From Pseudarthrobacter psychrotolerans (GTDB lineage Bacteria > Actinomycetota > Actinomycetes > Actinomycetales > Micrococcaceae), in NCBI RefSeq assembly GCF_009911795.1, contig NZ_CP047898.1, positions 1,860,001-1,924,000 of the forward strand: a stretch of 64,000 nt of DNA, in the 5' to 3' direction. Position numbers and translations under genes: made by a program. Numbering within the stretch: position 1 is the first letter of the stretch; every line of letters begins with the position of its first letter. This document shows positions 37,801 to 45,973 of the stretch, one piece after another. Below the pieces are notes generated by a model. The model worked only from the letters and a program-made list of their open reading frames with translations, made no database searches and was not told where the DNA came from.

Positions 37801-37859
37801 ACGGTGCTCTCCGAACTCACGACTATCGGATCATAATGTTTCAGAGTTTGCTCACTCAT
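34815..37859 (-). CDS. hsdR: Type I restriction endonuclease subunit R
   Basis: 1014 aa. The PD-(D/E)xK nuclease is near the N-terminus (D160, E174-L-K176 in YDATVLVNGLPMVHIELKRRG). The SF2 translocase follows with Walker A TTGSGKT at 331-337, DECH at 431-434, and motif VI-like AYSRTNRIL later. The C-terminal helical domain contacts the methylase core. The subunit translocates DNA in an ATP-dependent manner and cuts unmodified DNA far from the target. Its start overlaps the hsdS stop by 4 nt. All catalytic residues are present, so the nuclease should be active. Confidence 0.95.
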   Translation of the reverse strand: MSEQTLKHYDPIVVSSESTVVAEFIPDVANEIAYQSEAALEREFINLLQSQAYEYFTITNEAQLITNLRTQLELLNGITFSDGEWDRFFNERIVGANDGIAEKTLRIQEDHVQLLPRDDGSTKNILLVDKANIHNNRLQVINQYEIGQGEGGAARSTRYDATVLVNGLPMVHIELKRRGVDIREAFNQIDRYQRDSFWAGSGLFEYVQLFVISNGTLTKYYSNTTRRQHLADAAGLKKARKTSNSFEFTSWWADAQNKPIQDLTAFAKTFLAKHTLLNILTKYCVLTADRMLLVMRPYQIVATERILQKIDISTNYKQLGSVAAGGYVWHTTGSGKTLTSFKTAQLASKLPTVNKVLFVVDRKDLDYQTMREYDRFEKGAANSNTSTSVLKKQLENPQATIIITTIQKLATFIKANTGHEIYSGHVVIIFDECHRSQFGDMHTAITKAFKRYNLFGFTGTPIFAANAGSGGNPQLKTTEQAFGDKLHTYTIVDAITDKNVLPFRIDYVNTIKLPDGLTDKQVSAIDTEQALLAPERLRQVTAYILEHFDQKTKRAQHYSLAGKRVHGFNALFATASIEAAKRYYNQFFIQQRDLPPARQLKVGLIYSYAANEAVEDGALDEEGFETTALDASSRDFLEDAIQDYNDMFGTSFDTSADKFQNYYKDLSLRLKQREIDVVIVVNMFLTGFDATTLNTLFVDKNLRAHGLIQAYSRTNRILNSVKTYGNIITFRDLEEETNDAIALFGNKNAQGIVILKPYGEYYDEYADKVTDLLENFPLGTPIVGEAAQKAFIALFGTILRLQNILTSFDDFAGQKILTDRQGQDYRSVYLDLYAEFRRGKDSDKESINDDVVFEIELIKQVEINVDYILMLVQKFRDQRGDGDDKEIRAEITRAIDASPSLRNKKDLIEAFVDSVSITGEVDEEWRAFIAGRRETELDAIIESEGLRPDETRLFIDSSFRDGSIQTTGTAITKVLPPVSRFSAKGGHGEKKQRVLEKLGAFFERFFGLSSGGRD

Positions 37860-39103
37860 GATGCTAACTCCGAGAAGGTGAGAAGGTGATCACGGTAGTG
37901 CTCGTACTGCTTTCGACGCGCATGCTGCTCCGCCGGAATACCTGCATTTTGATCGTTCACCAGAATCTCGAACTTATCGAGGATCGAGACGATGCGCTCC
38001 TGCTCGTCAATCGGTACAACAGGCATGTAAATCTTTGCAAGGCTGTCTCCTGAGAGGCGCTTGACCTTTGCTCGCGAAACGTACCGGCCCTTCTGTGTGT
38101 GGAAAGCCTCCGTCTGCAAGAAATATGAAACGAATTTAGGGTCCATCTTGTGCCGGAACAAGAACGAATCATCGTGAATTGCGGCATCTCCCTGACCAAG
38201 CCAGGCCACGGCCTTGCCGACGTCCTTCACTGTCTCTCCGACGGATGCAATCACGACATCACCCGGCTGGGCGTAGCGGAGTTGAGAGTGCATGTCACTG
38301 CGTATATGAGATACTGCCGATACGGCAGATACTCCGTAATGGGTATAAATCTCACCGTAATGAATACTCGGGATGCCAACGTCAACACGGTCTGTCTTAG
38401 TGAATCTGCGACCCCTTATAAACTGTCCAAGTTCCCCCATCGGAACCCTTCGGACTGTACTATCGGTGCGGAAATCGTAGAGAGACTCTCGATAATGAGC
38501 GTACTGAAGCCGGCGAGCATTGAGCTCTGCCTCTAATTCAGTCTCCAGGCCATTGAACAAGTCCAAAATTTTGACGATCTCCCTTTGAACTGGGAGAGGT
38601 GGAACTGGAATTCTGACGGCAGCCAGACGAGGCTTGGAGATATTGAAACGTGTTACCCCGCTAGCGGTGCGAATCAGTTGCTTGCGTAGTCCAGTGGAGC
38701 GAAACAGGTGCTTTGCGAAGTCAGGCTCCAGCAGGTCAGGCTCGTTGAGTCGATATCCGATGCTGAAGCTATTGAGATAAAGCGGATCGTCCAGCTCAGT
38801 GGTAATAACCGAGGACATTCCAACTTCAGCGGCTGTTTCAGAGGAAGCAGTGAAGAGGATGTCTCCTCGCTGAAGAGTTCGCTGTCGCTCACCCGGCTCG
38901 ATATGAACGAAGTCGGTGGCGCCGACATCAACTGCAGCATTATTGAAGATGTTGACGTAGGAAATAAAGCGAGCATTCCCATCCGTGAAGTGCGCTTTCG
39001 ATTTCCCACTTAACCCACCGAAAATAAGGCCCATTTCACCTAGTGCCTTAAAATCGACTCCGTTGGGACACAGCTCCGCTATCAGGTCGTCGACTCTGCT
39101 CAC
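37856..39103 (-). CDS. hsdS: Type I restriction-modification specificity subunit S
   Basis: 415 aa with two target-recognition domains (about 5-165 and 205-380). Each is followed by a conserved helix: PPLPVQREIVKILDLFNGLETELEAELNARRLQYAHYRE and VPIDEQERIVSILDKFEILVNDQNAG-AEQHARRKQYEHYRDHLL. This repeat layout defines HsdS, which sets the bipartite target sequence and holds two HsdM. The TRDs are AT-richer than the rest, as expected for swapped domains. The actual recognition site cannot be inferred. Overlaps hsdM and hsdR by 4 nt each. Confidence 0.94.
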   Translation of the reverse strand: MSRVDDLIAELCPNGVDFKALGEMGLIFGGLSGKSKAHFTDGNARFISYVNIFNNAAVDVGATDFVHIEPGERQRTLQRGDILFTASSETAAEVGMSSVITTELDDPLYLNSFSIGYRLNEPDLLEPDFAKHLFRSTGLRKQLIRTASGVTRFNISKPRLAAVRIPVPPLPVQREIVKILDLFNGLETELEAELNARRLQYAHYRESLYDFRTDSTVRRVPMGELGQFIRGRRFTKTDRVDVGIPSIHYGEIYTHYGVSAVSAVSHIRSDMHSQLRYAQPGDVVIASVGETVKDVGKAVAWLGQGDAAIHDDSFLFRHKMDPKFVSYFLQTEAFHTQKGRYVSRAKVKRLSGDSLAKIYMPVVPIDEQERIVSILDKFEILVNDQNAGIPAEQHARRKQYEHYRDHLLTFSELAS

Positions 39104-40668
39104 GAAGCCCTCTCCAGGTCTGCGATGATGGCATCGATCTCTGTGCGGAGATGCTGTTGGCGTGCCACAATGCTTGCGACCTCGGAATTTACTGCCGTAA
39201 TGTCAACAGCCTGCGCGGTGACCTCCTCCAGGACGTAGGACGAGACAGCGATATTGTAACCGTTCTCCGCTATGTCCGAGTTAGATACCAGCTGAGCGAA
39301 ATAGTCCGCATCCCCACGGTCAGTGTACGCGTCGACAATTTTCTGAAGGTTGAGTTCGGTCAGTTTGTTTTTATTGCCAATTCGTACGAACTCGGCTGAT
39401 GCATCGATAAAGAGGACCGCATTGTCCTTTTTGGACTTTTTCAGAACGAGGATGCAGGTTGCGATCGTCGTGCCGAAGAATAAGTCAGGCGGTAGCTGGA
39501 TAACGGCATCGACGTAGTTGTTGTCGATCAAGTACTTGCGAATCTTCTGCTCGGCACCGCTGCGATATAGCACGCCAGGGAATTCAACAATGGCAGCTGT
39601 GCCATTCACGGCGAGCCACGAAAGAATGTGCAGTGTAAATGCTAAGTCAGCCTTTGACTTAGGTGCCAGAACACCAGCAGGAGCGAAGCGTGGGTCGTTA
39701 ATGAGTAGAGGGTTCGAATCGCCGTCCCATTTGATGGAGTAGGGCGGATTAGAAACGATTGCCTCGAACGGCTCGTCATCCCAGTGGGCCGGGTCGGTAA
39801 GTGTGTCGCCGTGGGCGAAGTCGAATTTCTCGTAGTTAATGTCGTGTAGAAACATGTTGATTCGCGCGAGGTTGTAGGTGGTCAGGTTGATTTCCTGGCC
39901 GTAAAAGCCCTGCCGGACATTGTCCTTGCCCAGGACCTTGGCAAATTTGAGCAGCAGGGAGCCTGATCCGCATGCCGGATCATAGACTTTGTTCACGGCC
40001 GTCTTACCGACCACGGTAATTCGGGCGAGCAGCTCGGACACCTCTTGAGGAGTGTAGTACTCACCGCCAGACTTGCCCGCAGAAGAGGCGTACATCTGCA
40101 TGAGGTATTCGTAGGCATCTCCGAATGCGTCAATGGTGTGGTCGGAAAAAGTGCCTAGCTTCAGTTCGCCGATAGCATCCAGGAGCTTGACGAGCTTCTC
40201 GTTACGCTTGGCCACAGTTTGGCCCAGTTTGCCCGAGTTGACATCGAGGTCATCGAATAGGCCTTTGAGATCGTCCTCGGAATCAGTGCCAACGGCAGAG
40301 CGCTCGATGTTCTTGAATATATTCTGGAGCGTCTCGTTGAGGTTCTCGTCCTCATCAGCGCTCTTGCACACGTTGGCGAAGAGCTCAGAGGGTAGGACAT
40401 AGAAGCCCTTCTCTGCGACTGTCTCTTTGCGTCCAAACTCGGCTTCGGGGTCCGCTAGCGTTGTGTAGTCGAAGTCCGAGTGACCTGCCTGCCACTCGCC
40501 TTCGTTGATGTAGGCCGTAAGGTTCTCTGAGATATAGCGATAGAAGAGGATTCCGAGTACGTAGCTCTTGAAGTCCCAACCGTCGACGCTTCCACGCAGG
40601 TCATTCGCGATCCGCCAGATCGTCTTGTGTAGCTCTGCGCGTTGCGCTTCCTTGGTGACTCCGGCCAT
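39100..40668 (-). CDS. hsdM: Type I restriction-modification methyltransferase subunit M
   Basis: 522 aa N6-adenine methylase: HsdM N-terminal helical domain (1-150), SAM motif YDPACGSGSLLLKFAKVLG at about 229-247, catalytic NPPY at 307-310 (IVSNPPYSIKWDGD). It methylates the site chosen by HsdS. First gene of a five-gene operon hsdM-hsdS-hsdR-220aa-954aa with every junction overlapping. The 230 bp upstream contains an AAGGAG about 13 nt before the ATG and no other gene; the promoter is probably there, but I see no strong -10/-35. Confidence 0.95.
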   Translation of the reverse strand: MAGVTKEAQRAELHKTIWRIANDLRGSVDGWDFKSYVLGILFYRYISENLTAYINEGEWQAGHSDFDYTTLADPEAEFGRKETVAEKGFYVLPSELFANVCKSADEDENLNETLQNIFKNIERSAVGTDSEDDLKGLFDDLDVNSGKLGQTVAKRNEKLVKLLDAIGELKLGTFSDHTIDAFGDAYEYLMQMYASSAGKSGGEYYTPQEVSELLARITVVGKTAVNKVYDPACGSGSLLLKFAKVLGKDNVRQGFYGQEINLTTYNLARINMFLHDINYEKFDFAHGDTLTDPAHWDDEPFEAIVSNPPYSIKWDGDSNPLLINDPRFAPAGVLAPKSKADLAFTLHILSWLAVNGTAAIVEFPGVLYRSGAEQKIRKYLIDNNYVDAVIQLPPDLFFGTTIATCILVLKKSKKDNAVLFIDASAEFVRIGNKNKLTELNLQKIVDAYTDRGDADYFAQLVSNSDIAENGYNIAVSSYVLEEVTAQAVDITAVNSEVASIVARQQHLRTEIDAIIADLERAS

Positions 40669-40899
40669 GGTTGTGTCTATACTCCTTGCGCGTGCGCGCT
40701 TACGTGATCCCCTGAGGTTGCGTACTCAACTTAGCAGCGAGCACCGACAGATCTGTGCAGCAGTGCACTGTGTGCAGTTCAGGTGGGAGCGTCGATACCC
40801 GAGAGCTTTGCTCTCACAAGGCACGACATCTGCCCTGATTTTAACCTGAATTGCCTTTTTCGTAAATCATTGAGTGAGGCGGAGGTCACTAATTCGCTT

Positions 40900-41111
40900 C
40901 TATATCACTTCGCGCCCCGGCTCATTATTTTTGGTCTTAAATTCCACGCGACGGACATCTATTCGTGCCGAGCTTTTACGCTCTACGCTCACGGTCGCAA
41001 AGAGGCCAGGGTTCGTGAAGTGAGCACCAAGCATCCAACTCACCCAAACGGGCATAATCCAATGAATCTCTATAGTCGAAACCGGCTCATCGACGTCCGG
41101 GTTAGAAAGGT
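40900..41111 (-). pseudogene. 3' part of an unknown gene split by the IS21-family element
   Basis: Reading leftward from the IS boundary: LSNPDVDEPVSTIEIHWIMP, then VWVSWMLGAHFTNPGLFATVSVERKSSARIDVRRVEFKTKNNEPGREVI and stop. Removing the IS and one AAAGGT copy joins it in frame to the part at 43857-44439, giving about 262 aa. The ORF that appears to start inside the IS end is an artefact. Between this stop and hsdM (40669-40899) I see no further gene. Confidence 0.78.
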
Positions 41112-41131
41112 TGTCAACTGCAACTTTGAAC

Positions 41132-41191
41132 TGACCGGTGGCTGCAGTTTGCGTTGACCGGTGGCTGCAATGGACTGACCGGTGGCGGCAA
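41132..41191. repeat. Three IstA-binding repeats in the left end of the IS21-family element
   Basis: TGACCGGTGGCTGCAG (41132), TGACCGGTGGCTGCAA (41155) and TGACCGGTGGCGGCAA (41176) at 21-23 bp spacing. Related inverted copies, with more divergence, lie at about 43763-43840 at the right end. IS21 transposases bind such multiple end repeats. Confidence 0.85.
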
Positions 41192-41257
41192 GTAGTTTTG
41201 AACACTGGTCAGGCGCCGGGGGCATGCCGGGGTTGGGGCGCCTGACCGCGTTGCGGG

Positions 41258-42049
41258 TTAGTTCATCGGGCGGGTTCCTTTCCCGTTTTGGGCTTGCATG
41301 AGCCGGACGGACTCGCCGCTGGTTTGGCATAGGTGTGCGTGGTGCATGAGCCGGTCCACGGTCGCGGTGGCGATGGTTTTGGGCATCAACTCATCAAAGC
41401 CGGAGGGGTGGATATTCGAGCTGATCGCCAGGGAGCGTTTCTCGTAGGAGGCCTCCACGACGCGGTAGAAACCCTCGGCGGCATCGCCGGAAACCGGCAA
41501 AAGTCCTACGTCATCAATGCAAATCAAATCCACGCCGGTAACGCGGGTGATGGCCTTGTTGACGCTGTCATCGATGCGGTGCCGGCGCACGAGGGCGCCG
41601 AGGTCCTCCAGACTCAGCCACGACACGGACATGCCTTCGTCGATGGCCTGCTGGCCCAGGGATTCCAGCAGCAGGGTTTTCCCGGTCCCGGAGGGCCCGC
41701 ACGCGATCAGGTTCTCCCTCCGCCGCACCCACTCCAGGGTCCGCAGGAACGAGGTCGTCGCAGCCGGCAGGGTGGAGAGGGACTCGTCCCAGACATCGAA
41801 CGTTTTCCCGGTGGGGAACCCCGCGCGTTTGCGCCGGGTGGCGAGCATCGACCGGTTCCGGCCCGTTGCTTCGGCCTCGAGCAAGACGCGAATGACTTCT
41901 GTGGGGTCCCAGCGCTGGGCCTTCGCGGTCGCCAACACCTCGGCGACAACGGCGCGGGCGTGCGGCATCCGGGTGGTGCGCATCAACGCGATGACGTGCT
42001 CCACGGCCGCATCCGCCAGCGGGCTGGGGGCCAGGGCTGTCGCGCTCAT
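41258..42049 (-). CDS. istB: IS21 helper ATPase IstB
   Basis: 263 aa AAA+ ATPase, DnaC-like: Walker A ACGPSGTGKTLLLESLGQQAI, Walker B VDLICIDDVGLLP, and arginine-finger region SSNIHPSGFDELMPKTIATATVDRLMHHAHLC. IstB oligomerises on target DNA and regulates IstA. Translation is coupled to istA through a 4-nt overlap. Confidence 0.95.
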   Translation of the reverse strand: MSATALAPSPLADAAVEHVIALMRTTRMPHARAVVAEVLATAKAQRWDPTEVIRVLLEAEATGRNRSMLATRRKRAGFPTGKTFDVWDESLSTLPAATTSFLRTLEWVRRRENLIACGPSGTGKTLLLESLGQQAIDEGMSVSWLSLEDLGALVRRHRIDDSVNKAITRVTGVDLICIDDVGLLPVSGDAAEGFYRVVEASYEKRSLAISSNIHPSGFDELMPKTIATATVDRLMHHAHLCQTSGESVRLMQAQNGKGTRPMN

Positions 42050-43614
42050 TCGGTGGCTCCTTCAAGATCGGCAACGTCGCTGGCATCGCTGGTGGTAGGG
42101 GTGTTGGTGGTACCGAAGTTGGCCCATGCGCTGGTGCCCTGGCTCAGCCACTGGCCTTGGTCGGTGACGGCGTGCCGGGTAGTGCTGATGGTTCTTTGCG
42201 GCTGGCCGGTGGCGGTGTTGGTGATGATGGAGACCAGGTCCTCGTGGCTGAAGCGGTGGTGCACGGCGGCGGCGCCGAGACCCTGGTCAACGACGTCGGC
42301 GCCCATGACCTTGGCCATGGTGGCGGCGCGTTCCATCTTGTGGCGGATCTTGTTCGTCCCGGCTGCGGCGGCTTCTTTGAGCCAGAGCGCTGCCCCGGCG
42401 CCGAGTGCCAGGAACTCCTCTTCGGCGGTGTTCGTGGGGCGGATCACCCGTTCCAGGGCCCCGGCATTGGCGGGCGGGAAGTGGGCGTCAATGATCGCCG
42501 GCACGCCGGGACGGGTGAGTGGATGGCGTGCGACTTCCACCGGCCCGGCCTCGCCGACATGGACGATGATGACCTCGGTGTCGGTGCCGCGCACCCAGAG
42601 CCTTTGCCCCATCAGGGTGTGCGGGACGGAGTAGCGGGCGTGCTCGTAGGTGACCATGGGAGTGTTCGGCGGGACCTGCCGGACCTGCCCGAAACTGGCC
42701 GTCACCGGCACTGCAGGGACCGGGTGCAGCTTGGGCTGCTCGATCAGTCTCAGCATGTCCTGGGGGATCTCCAGGGTGGCCCGGTGGACCTTGGAATTCA
42801 CATCCTCCATAAACGCCTCGCACGCCGCTTCCAGCTCGGCGAAGGAGGCGTAGTCCGGGCGCAGGTTCGTGTCTTTGGGCACGATGTCGGCTTTGGCGAT
42901 CTTGACCGCGTTCTCCACCCCGCCCTTCGAGGCCGGGTCCGCCGGCATGCAGGTGTGCACGGCGGTGGAGTAGTGCCGGGCGAACGCGACGATCTGCGGG
43001 TTACGGACCGGCACCCCGGCAACGTGCTCGACCGTGACGGTCTTCTCGTTGTCGGTCAAAATGTACGTCGGGACCCCGCCGATGAGCCGGAAGGAGCGGT
43101 CGAGGGCGGCGAAGACGCTCGGCATGGTCTTATCCCGCAAAGGGATCACGATCCGGAAGCGTGAATACGCCAGCCAGGCCACGAACAACACCGTTTTGGC
43201 GCCGTCAACGACGGGCCCGTCTCCGTAGTCCCATTGGAGCCACAGGCCTGGCTCCACAGTCCAGGGCCGGTGAACACGGGTGTTTTGGGCCCGGTATTTC
43301 GACTTCAGCCCGGCCAGCACGTAGCGGGTCGTGCGGATCGATCCGGGATAGCCCAGATCAACGAGTTTTCCGTGCACAACGTCCCCGCGGATCTTCCCGC
43401 GGGACTGCTCGACCAGCGACTTCATCTGCGGCAGGAACGGGTCAGTGATCCGTCCCCGCTGGCGGGCGACCGGCGCTTGGACGCCTTCCTGCCGGGCCTT
43501 CACATACGAACGGACAGTGTTGTGCGAAACGCCGCAGATCTTCGCGGCATCCCGGTACGAACGGGTCAAATCATAAGCAGCTAAAATTTCCATGAACTCT
43601 CCTGGAGACTTCAC
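42046..43614 (-). CDS. istA: IS21 transposase IstA
   Basis: 522 aa: N-terminal HTH (YRDAAKICGVSHNTVRSYVKARQEG), an rve integrase core with DDE residues in LQWDYGDGPVVDGAKTVLFVAWLAYSRFR, PTYILTDNEKTV and ADPASKGGVENAVKIAK, then a C-terminal beta-barrel Mu-transposase-like domain. Complete for the family. Confidence 0.95.
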   Translation of the reverse strand: MKSPGEFMEILAAYDLTRSYRDAAKICGVSHNTVRSYVKARQEGVQAPVARQRGRITDPFLPQMKSLVEQSRGKIRGDVVHGKLVDLGYPGSIRTTRYVLAGLKSKYRAQNTRVHRPWTVEPGLWLQWDYGDGPVVDGAKTVLFVAWLAYSRFRIVIPLRDKTMPSVFAALDRSFRLIGGVPTYILTDNEKTVTVEHVAGVPVRNPQIVAFARHYSTAVHTCMPADPASKGGVENAVKIAKADIVPKDTNLRPDYASFAELEAACEAFMEDVNSKVHRATLEIPQDMLRLIEQPKLHPVPAVPVTASFGQVRQVPPNTPMVTYEHARYSVPHTLMGQRLWVRGTDTEVIIVHVGEAGPVEVARHPLTRPGVPAIIDAHFPPANAGALERVIRPTNTAEEEFLALGAGAALWLKEAAAAGTNKIRHKMERAATMAKVMGADVVDQGLGAAAVHHRFSHEDLVSIITNTATGQPQRTISTTRHAVTDQGQWLSQGTSAWANFGTTNTPTTSDASDVADLEGATE

Positions 43615-43856
43615 ATCAAGCCCCTTCCTTCCCCACGATGGGTGAAATAAAAACGATTGGCATCGCTATTTCACCGCGGAAGGAAGGGGCTCTCCCCGTA
43701 ATGACACGGGGGACGGACAAGGGAATCCCAGCAAAGCCCCGGCCACACACACGGCCAAGAACTGGTCAAAAGTACTTGCAGCCACTGGTCAAAACCACTG
43801 CCGCGAACGGTCAATCCAAATTGCCGTCTCTGGTCAGTTTAAAGTTGCAGCTAACA

Positions 43857-44439
43857 AAAGGTCGAGAGGGACGCTGATCGACTCGAATGCTCTTAGCATG
43901 TGGGATAAGTGCGATTCCCCAAGCGCGAAGGGAAGATCTTGCTCCACTCCCTCGATAAACACCTTCGGCCGGCGATATGCCATGCCCTCCGGTACCTCTA
44001 TGCTGATGCCAACCGAAAATATGCTCTCGCTCTGGTTCTCAACTTGAGCTGCATATACATTACCGAGCGGACGGTCATATAAATACCCGTCGCGGATGAT
44101 TTCGCTGAGCTGAATGGCACCTCTGTCACTGCGGCGAAGAATTGTACGCTCCGTCACGAAGCGCTTCCGGGCACATTCCTTAAGTCGCTGGTCAAGGTTG
44201 TCTCCTGCGGTATCCAGCCCACTCGTCTCGAAGAACGCGCGGATCGTGCCGTCCTCGCCGTCGTCGTGTATAGCCGCAAGGTGCATCAGTACATCGAACG
44301 CCTGCTCCTCGCTCCCGTGCCCGACGAAGTCTGTCAGCTGATCGTGTCCCGACAATCGCTGCTGTGTGAGCGGACCGAGGCCGCGCCGAAACGTCCGTAG
44401 CTCCTTGTGGAGCTCCTCTCGTATCGGGTCATCTGCCAT
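43857..44439 (-). pseudogene. 5' part of an unknown gene split by the IS21-family element
   Basis: Begins MADDPIREELHKELRTFRRG; contains GHGSEEQAFDVLMHLAAIHDDGEDGTIRAFFETSGLD and RRPKVFIEGVEQDLPFALGESHLSHMLRAFESISVPLDL, after which the IS begins. With the remnant at 40900-41111 the original was about 262 aa and soluble. I do not recognise the family. It is the first leftward gene next to the divergent small-gene cluster at 44598, so it may have belonged to the conjugative module or to the defence block. Confidence 0.72.
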
Positions 44440-44597
44440 CAGTCGTTTCCTGCGATTCGTCCTTGCCGGCTGTTTGTGGACAGCCCCAGTAGGGTGTCAG
44501 TTTAGTGTCAGTGACGCCGCCACTATGCCCCTCCATGCTGGATGTACGGCTTTCGCTCAAGAGGGCGAACCGAATTTCTAAGCTGGAAGGTATACCG

Positions 44598-44906
44598 ATG
44601 TCTGAACTTATTCCTCGCCCAAGTGGCAAGATCACGCCCTTCAACGCTCCCGAAGGCTTCTCGCGATCGGAAGGCAAGGCGCTCCAGCGCCGACAGAATA
44701 CCGAGGTAGCCAACGGGCTCATCACAGCGGCGCGCGTCCAGGCCGCCGGCTATGTCGCCGCAACAGGTATGCACCTGACTGGCATGTTGAGCCGAGAGGC
44801 GCAGTTCCAGTCCGACGGTGACTCGCGCACATCGGAGCGGCTCAACTACATCGCAGATTCCTTCGCCGAGTACGCGGCGTGGGAAGTACGCCGGTTCCAG
44901 CGGTAG
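44598..44906 (+). CDS. Small unknown protein of the mobile element (102 aa)
   Basis: MSELIPRPSGKITPFNAPEG opens a helical soluble protein; GFSRSEGKALQRRQNTEVANGLITAARVQAAGYVAATGMHLTGML is its core. ATG 44598 has a good GGAAGG Shine-Dalgarno. First of a run of five small rightward genes ahead of the transfer genes. Family not recognised. Upstream (44494-44512) GTGTCAGT is repeated with an 11-bp period, a possible operator. Confidence 0.6.
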   Translation: MSELIPRPSGKITPFNAPEGFSRSEGKALQRRQNTEVANGLITAARVQAAGYVAATGMHLTGMLSREAQFQSDGDSRTSERLNYIADSFAEYAAWEVRRFQR

Positions 44907-44918
44907 CGGGGGCCAGCC

Positions 44919-45167
44919 ATGAAGCACGAATTTGTAAATCCGCTGAAGCCCATTGGCTACATGGAGCCCGAAGTGCTGCAACACGAGGCCGCTGTTCGTC
45001 TCTTTATCGGGAGGGTCGCGACGCTGGTGGATGAGCTGGACTCCGTAGCGAGGACAGTTAATGCTGACTCCCCAGCGACAGCGCGACATCTGCGCCTGGT
45101 TTCGCAGCAGATGTCGGCCATGGCTTTGACGGCCCTAGAAACCTGGCCGAAGGGGCCGCAGCGGTAA
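44919..45167 (+). CDS. Small unknown protein of the mobile element (82 aa)
   Basis: Helical, soluble, no recognised domain: LQHEAAVRLFIGRVATLVDELDSVARTVNADSPATARHLRLVSQQM. It starts 12 bp after the preceding gene and its stop overlaps the next start by one base, so it belongs to the same transcript. Possibly a partner of the neighbouring small membrane protein. Confidence 0.58.
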   Translation: MKHEFVNPLKPIGYMEPEVLQHEAAVRLFIGRVATLVDELDSVARTVNADSPATARHLRLVSQQMSAMALTALETWPKGPQR

Positions 45168-45373
45168 TGACTGCCATCTTCTGGATTGCCATCATGATCA
45201 CGTGCGCAGCTTCCATTGCTGCCGCATACCTCGTCGTTGCTGACTATTGGCGCGATCGGACGGGTCGCTCTCGGGATCAGATTGTCGACATCACCGAGAA
45301 TGCTCACGAAACGGCTGGCCGCCTCGATGCGGCGTATCAACAAGCCCTGCGGGACATGCGCCGCCGCCAGTAA
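45167..45373 (+). CDS. Small single-span membrane protein (68 aa)
   Basis: MTAIFWIAIMITCAASIAAA begins a hydrophobic helix (residues about 3-26) followed by a charged cytoplasmic helix (DQIVDITENAHETAGRLDAAYQQALRDMRRRQ). One base overlaps the preceding gene. Small membrane proteins of this kind are common in conjugative elements; specific role unknown. Confidence 0.58.
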   Translation: MTAIFWIAIMITCAASIAAAYLVVADYWRDRTGRSRDQIVDITENAHETAGRLDAAYQQALRDMRRRQ

Positions 45374-45445
45374 CGGCTGGCCCCTAAGTCCGATCACTCG
45401 GCCGCCCCCACTTTTTTACATGCCTCCAGAAAGGGGTTACTTGTC

Positions 45446-45973
45446 ATGCCCGAATCCTTTACATCAAGCGAACTTGCCGTAGCCCAGAAGCGACTCGCTG
45501 ATTATGTCCTCGACCAGGCCCACAATATTGAGCGCCGCCTGTACTTCGGGTGGGAGCCGGCCGGTGACGCCCCGGAAAAGTACAAGGATCTGTGCGAAGC
45601 CTTTGCCGCCTCGCAGAAGGATGGACACCCGCTACCTGTCTCCAACGAGAACAGCAGCAGCGTGGTCTTCGGTTCACCAGACGTCAACATGGCCTACCGC
45701 TACGTTCACGATGTTGCCCACGTTGAGCAGGGTTTGAGCTTTTCGTCGCCCGATGAGTTCGAGCTGGCGCGCTGGCTGATGCGGCGATTCGAACGCGCAG
45801 GCTTCAGTCGAAATGACCTCGAATGGCATCTCTTCGAAGCTGACGCGGTAGGCCAAGTCATGTTCTATGCCGTCACGAGGCAGTACGTGGGTGACCAGTT
45901 GCAGTTCGCACTCGACTGCGTGCGCCACGGTTTAAACACTGGCATTTATCTGGAGTTGGAGCGTCAGCGATGA
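45446..45973 (+). CDS. Unknown soluble protein of the mobile element (175 aa)
   Basis: Helical protein with VFGSPDVNMAYRYVHDVAHVEQGLSFSSPDEFELARWLMRRFERAGF and DAVGQVMFYAVTRQYVGDQLQFALDCV. The HDVAHVEQ and E-x-D-AVGQ pattern could bind metal, but no family assignment is possible by eye. AAAGGGG lies 8-10 nt before the ATG. The stop overlaps the next gene by 4 nt. Conserved in style with ORFs next to VirD4-like genes in actinobacterial integrative elements. Confidence 0.6.
   Translation: MPESFTSSELAVAQKRLADYVLDQAHNIERRLYFGWEPAGDAPEKYKDLCEAFAASQKDGHPLPVSNENSSSVVFGSPDVNMAYRYVHDVAHVEQGLSFSSPDEFELARWLMRRFERAGFSRNDLEWHLFEADAVGQVMFYAVTRQYVGDQLQFALDCVRHGLNTGIYLELERQR

Larger units (their letters stand above)
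41112..43856 (-). mobile_element. Complete IS21-family insertion sequence (2745 bp)
   Basis: Contains istA and istB overlapping by 4 nt. The ends read TGTCAACTGCAACTTT (left) and, on the opposite strand, TGTTAGCTGCAACTTT (right), both with the family TG terminus. A 6-bp target duplication AAAGGT flanks it (41106-41111 and 43857-43862). Multiple internal end repeats of the TGACC type lie near each end, as expected for IstA binding. Intact and probably recent. Confidence 0.95.

Noticed and set aside
41132..41191. Regular repeats that might be a CRISPR array
   Set aside because: Only three about 16-bp copies at 21-23 bp spacing, located in the IS21 end with inverted relatives at the other end; these are transposase-binding repeats. 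No cas genes are present.
40900..41205. 101-codon ORF starting inside the IS21 left end
   Set aside because: Its first 30 or so codons are IS end sequence; only the part left of 41111 belongs to the interrupted gene.
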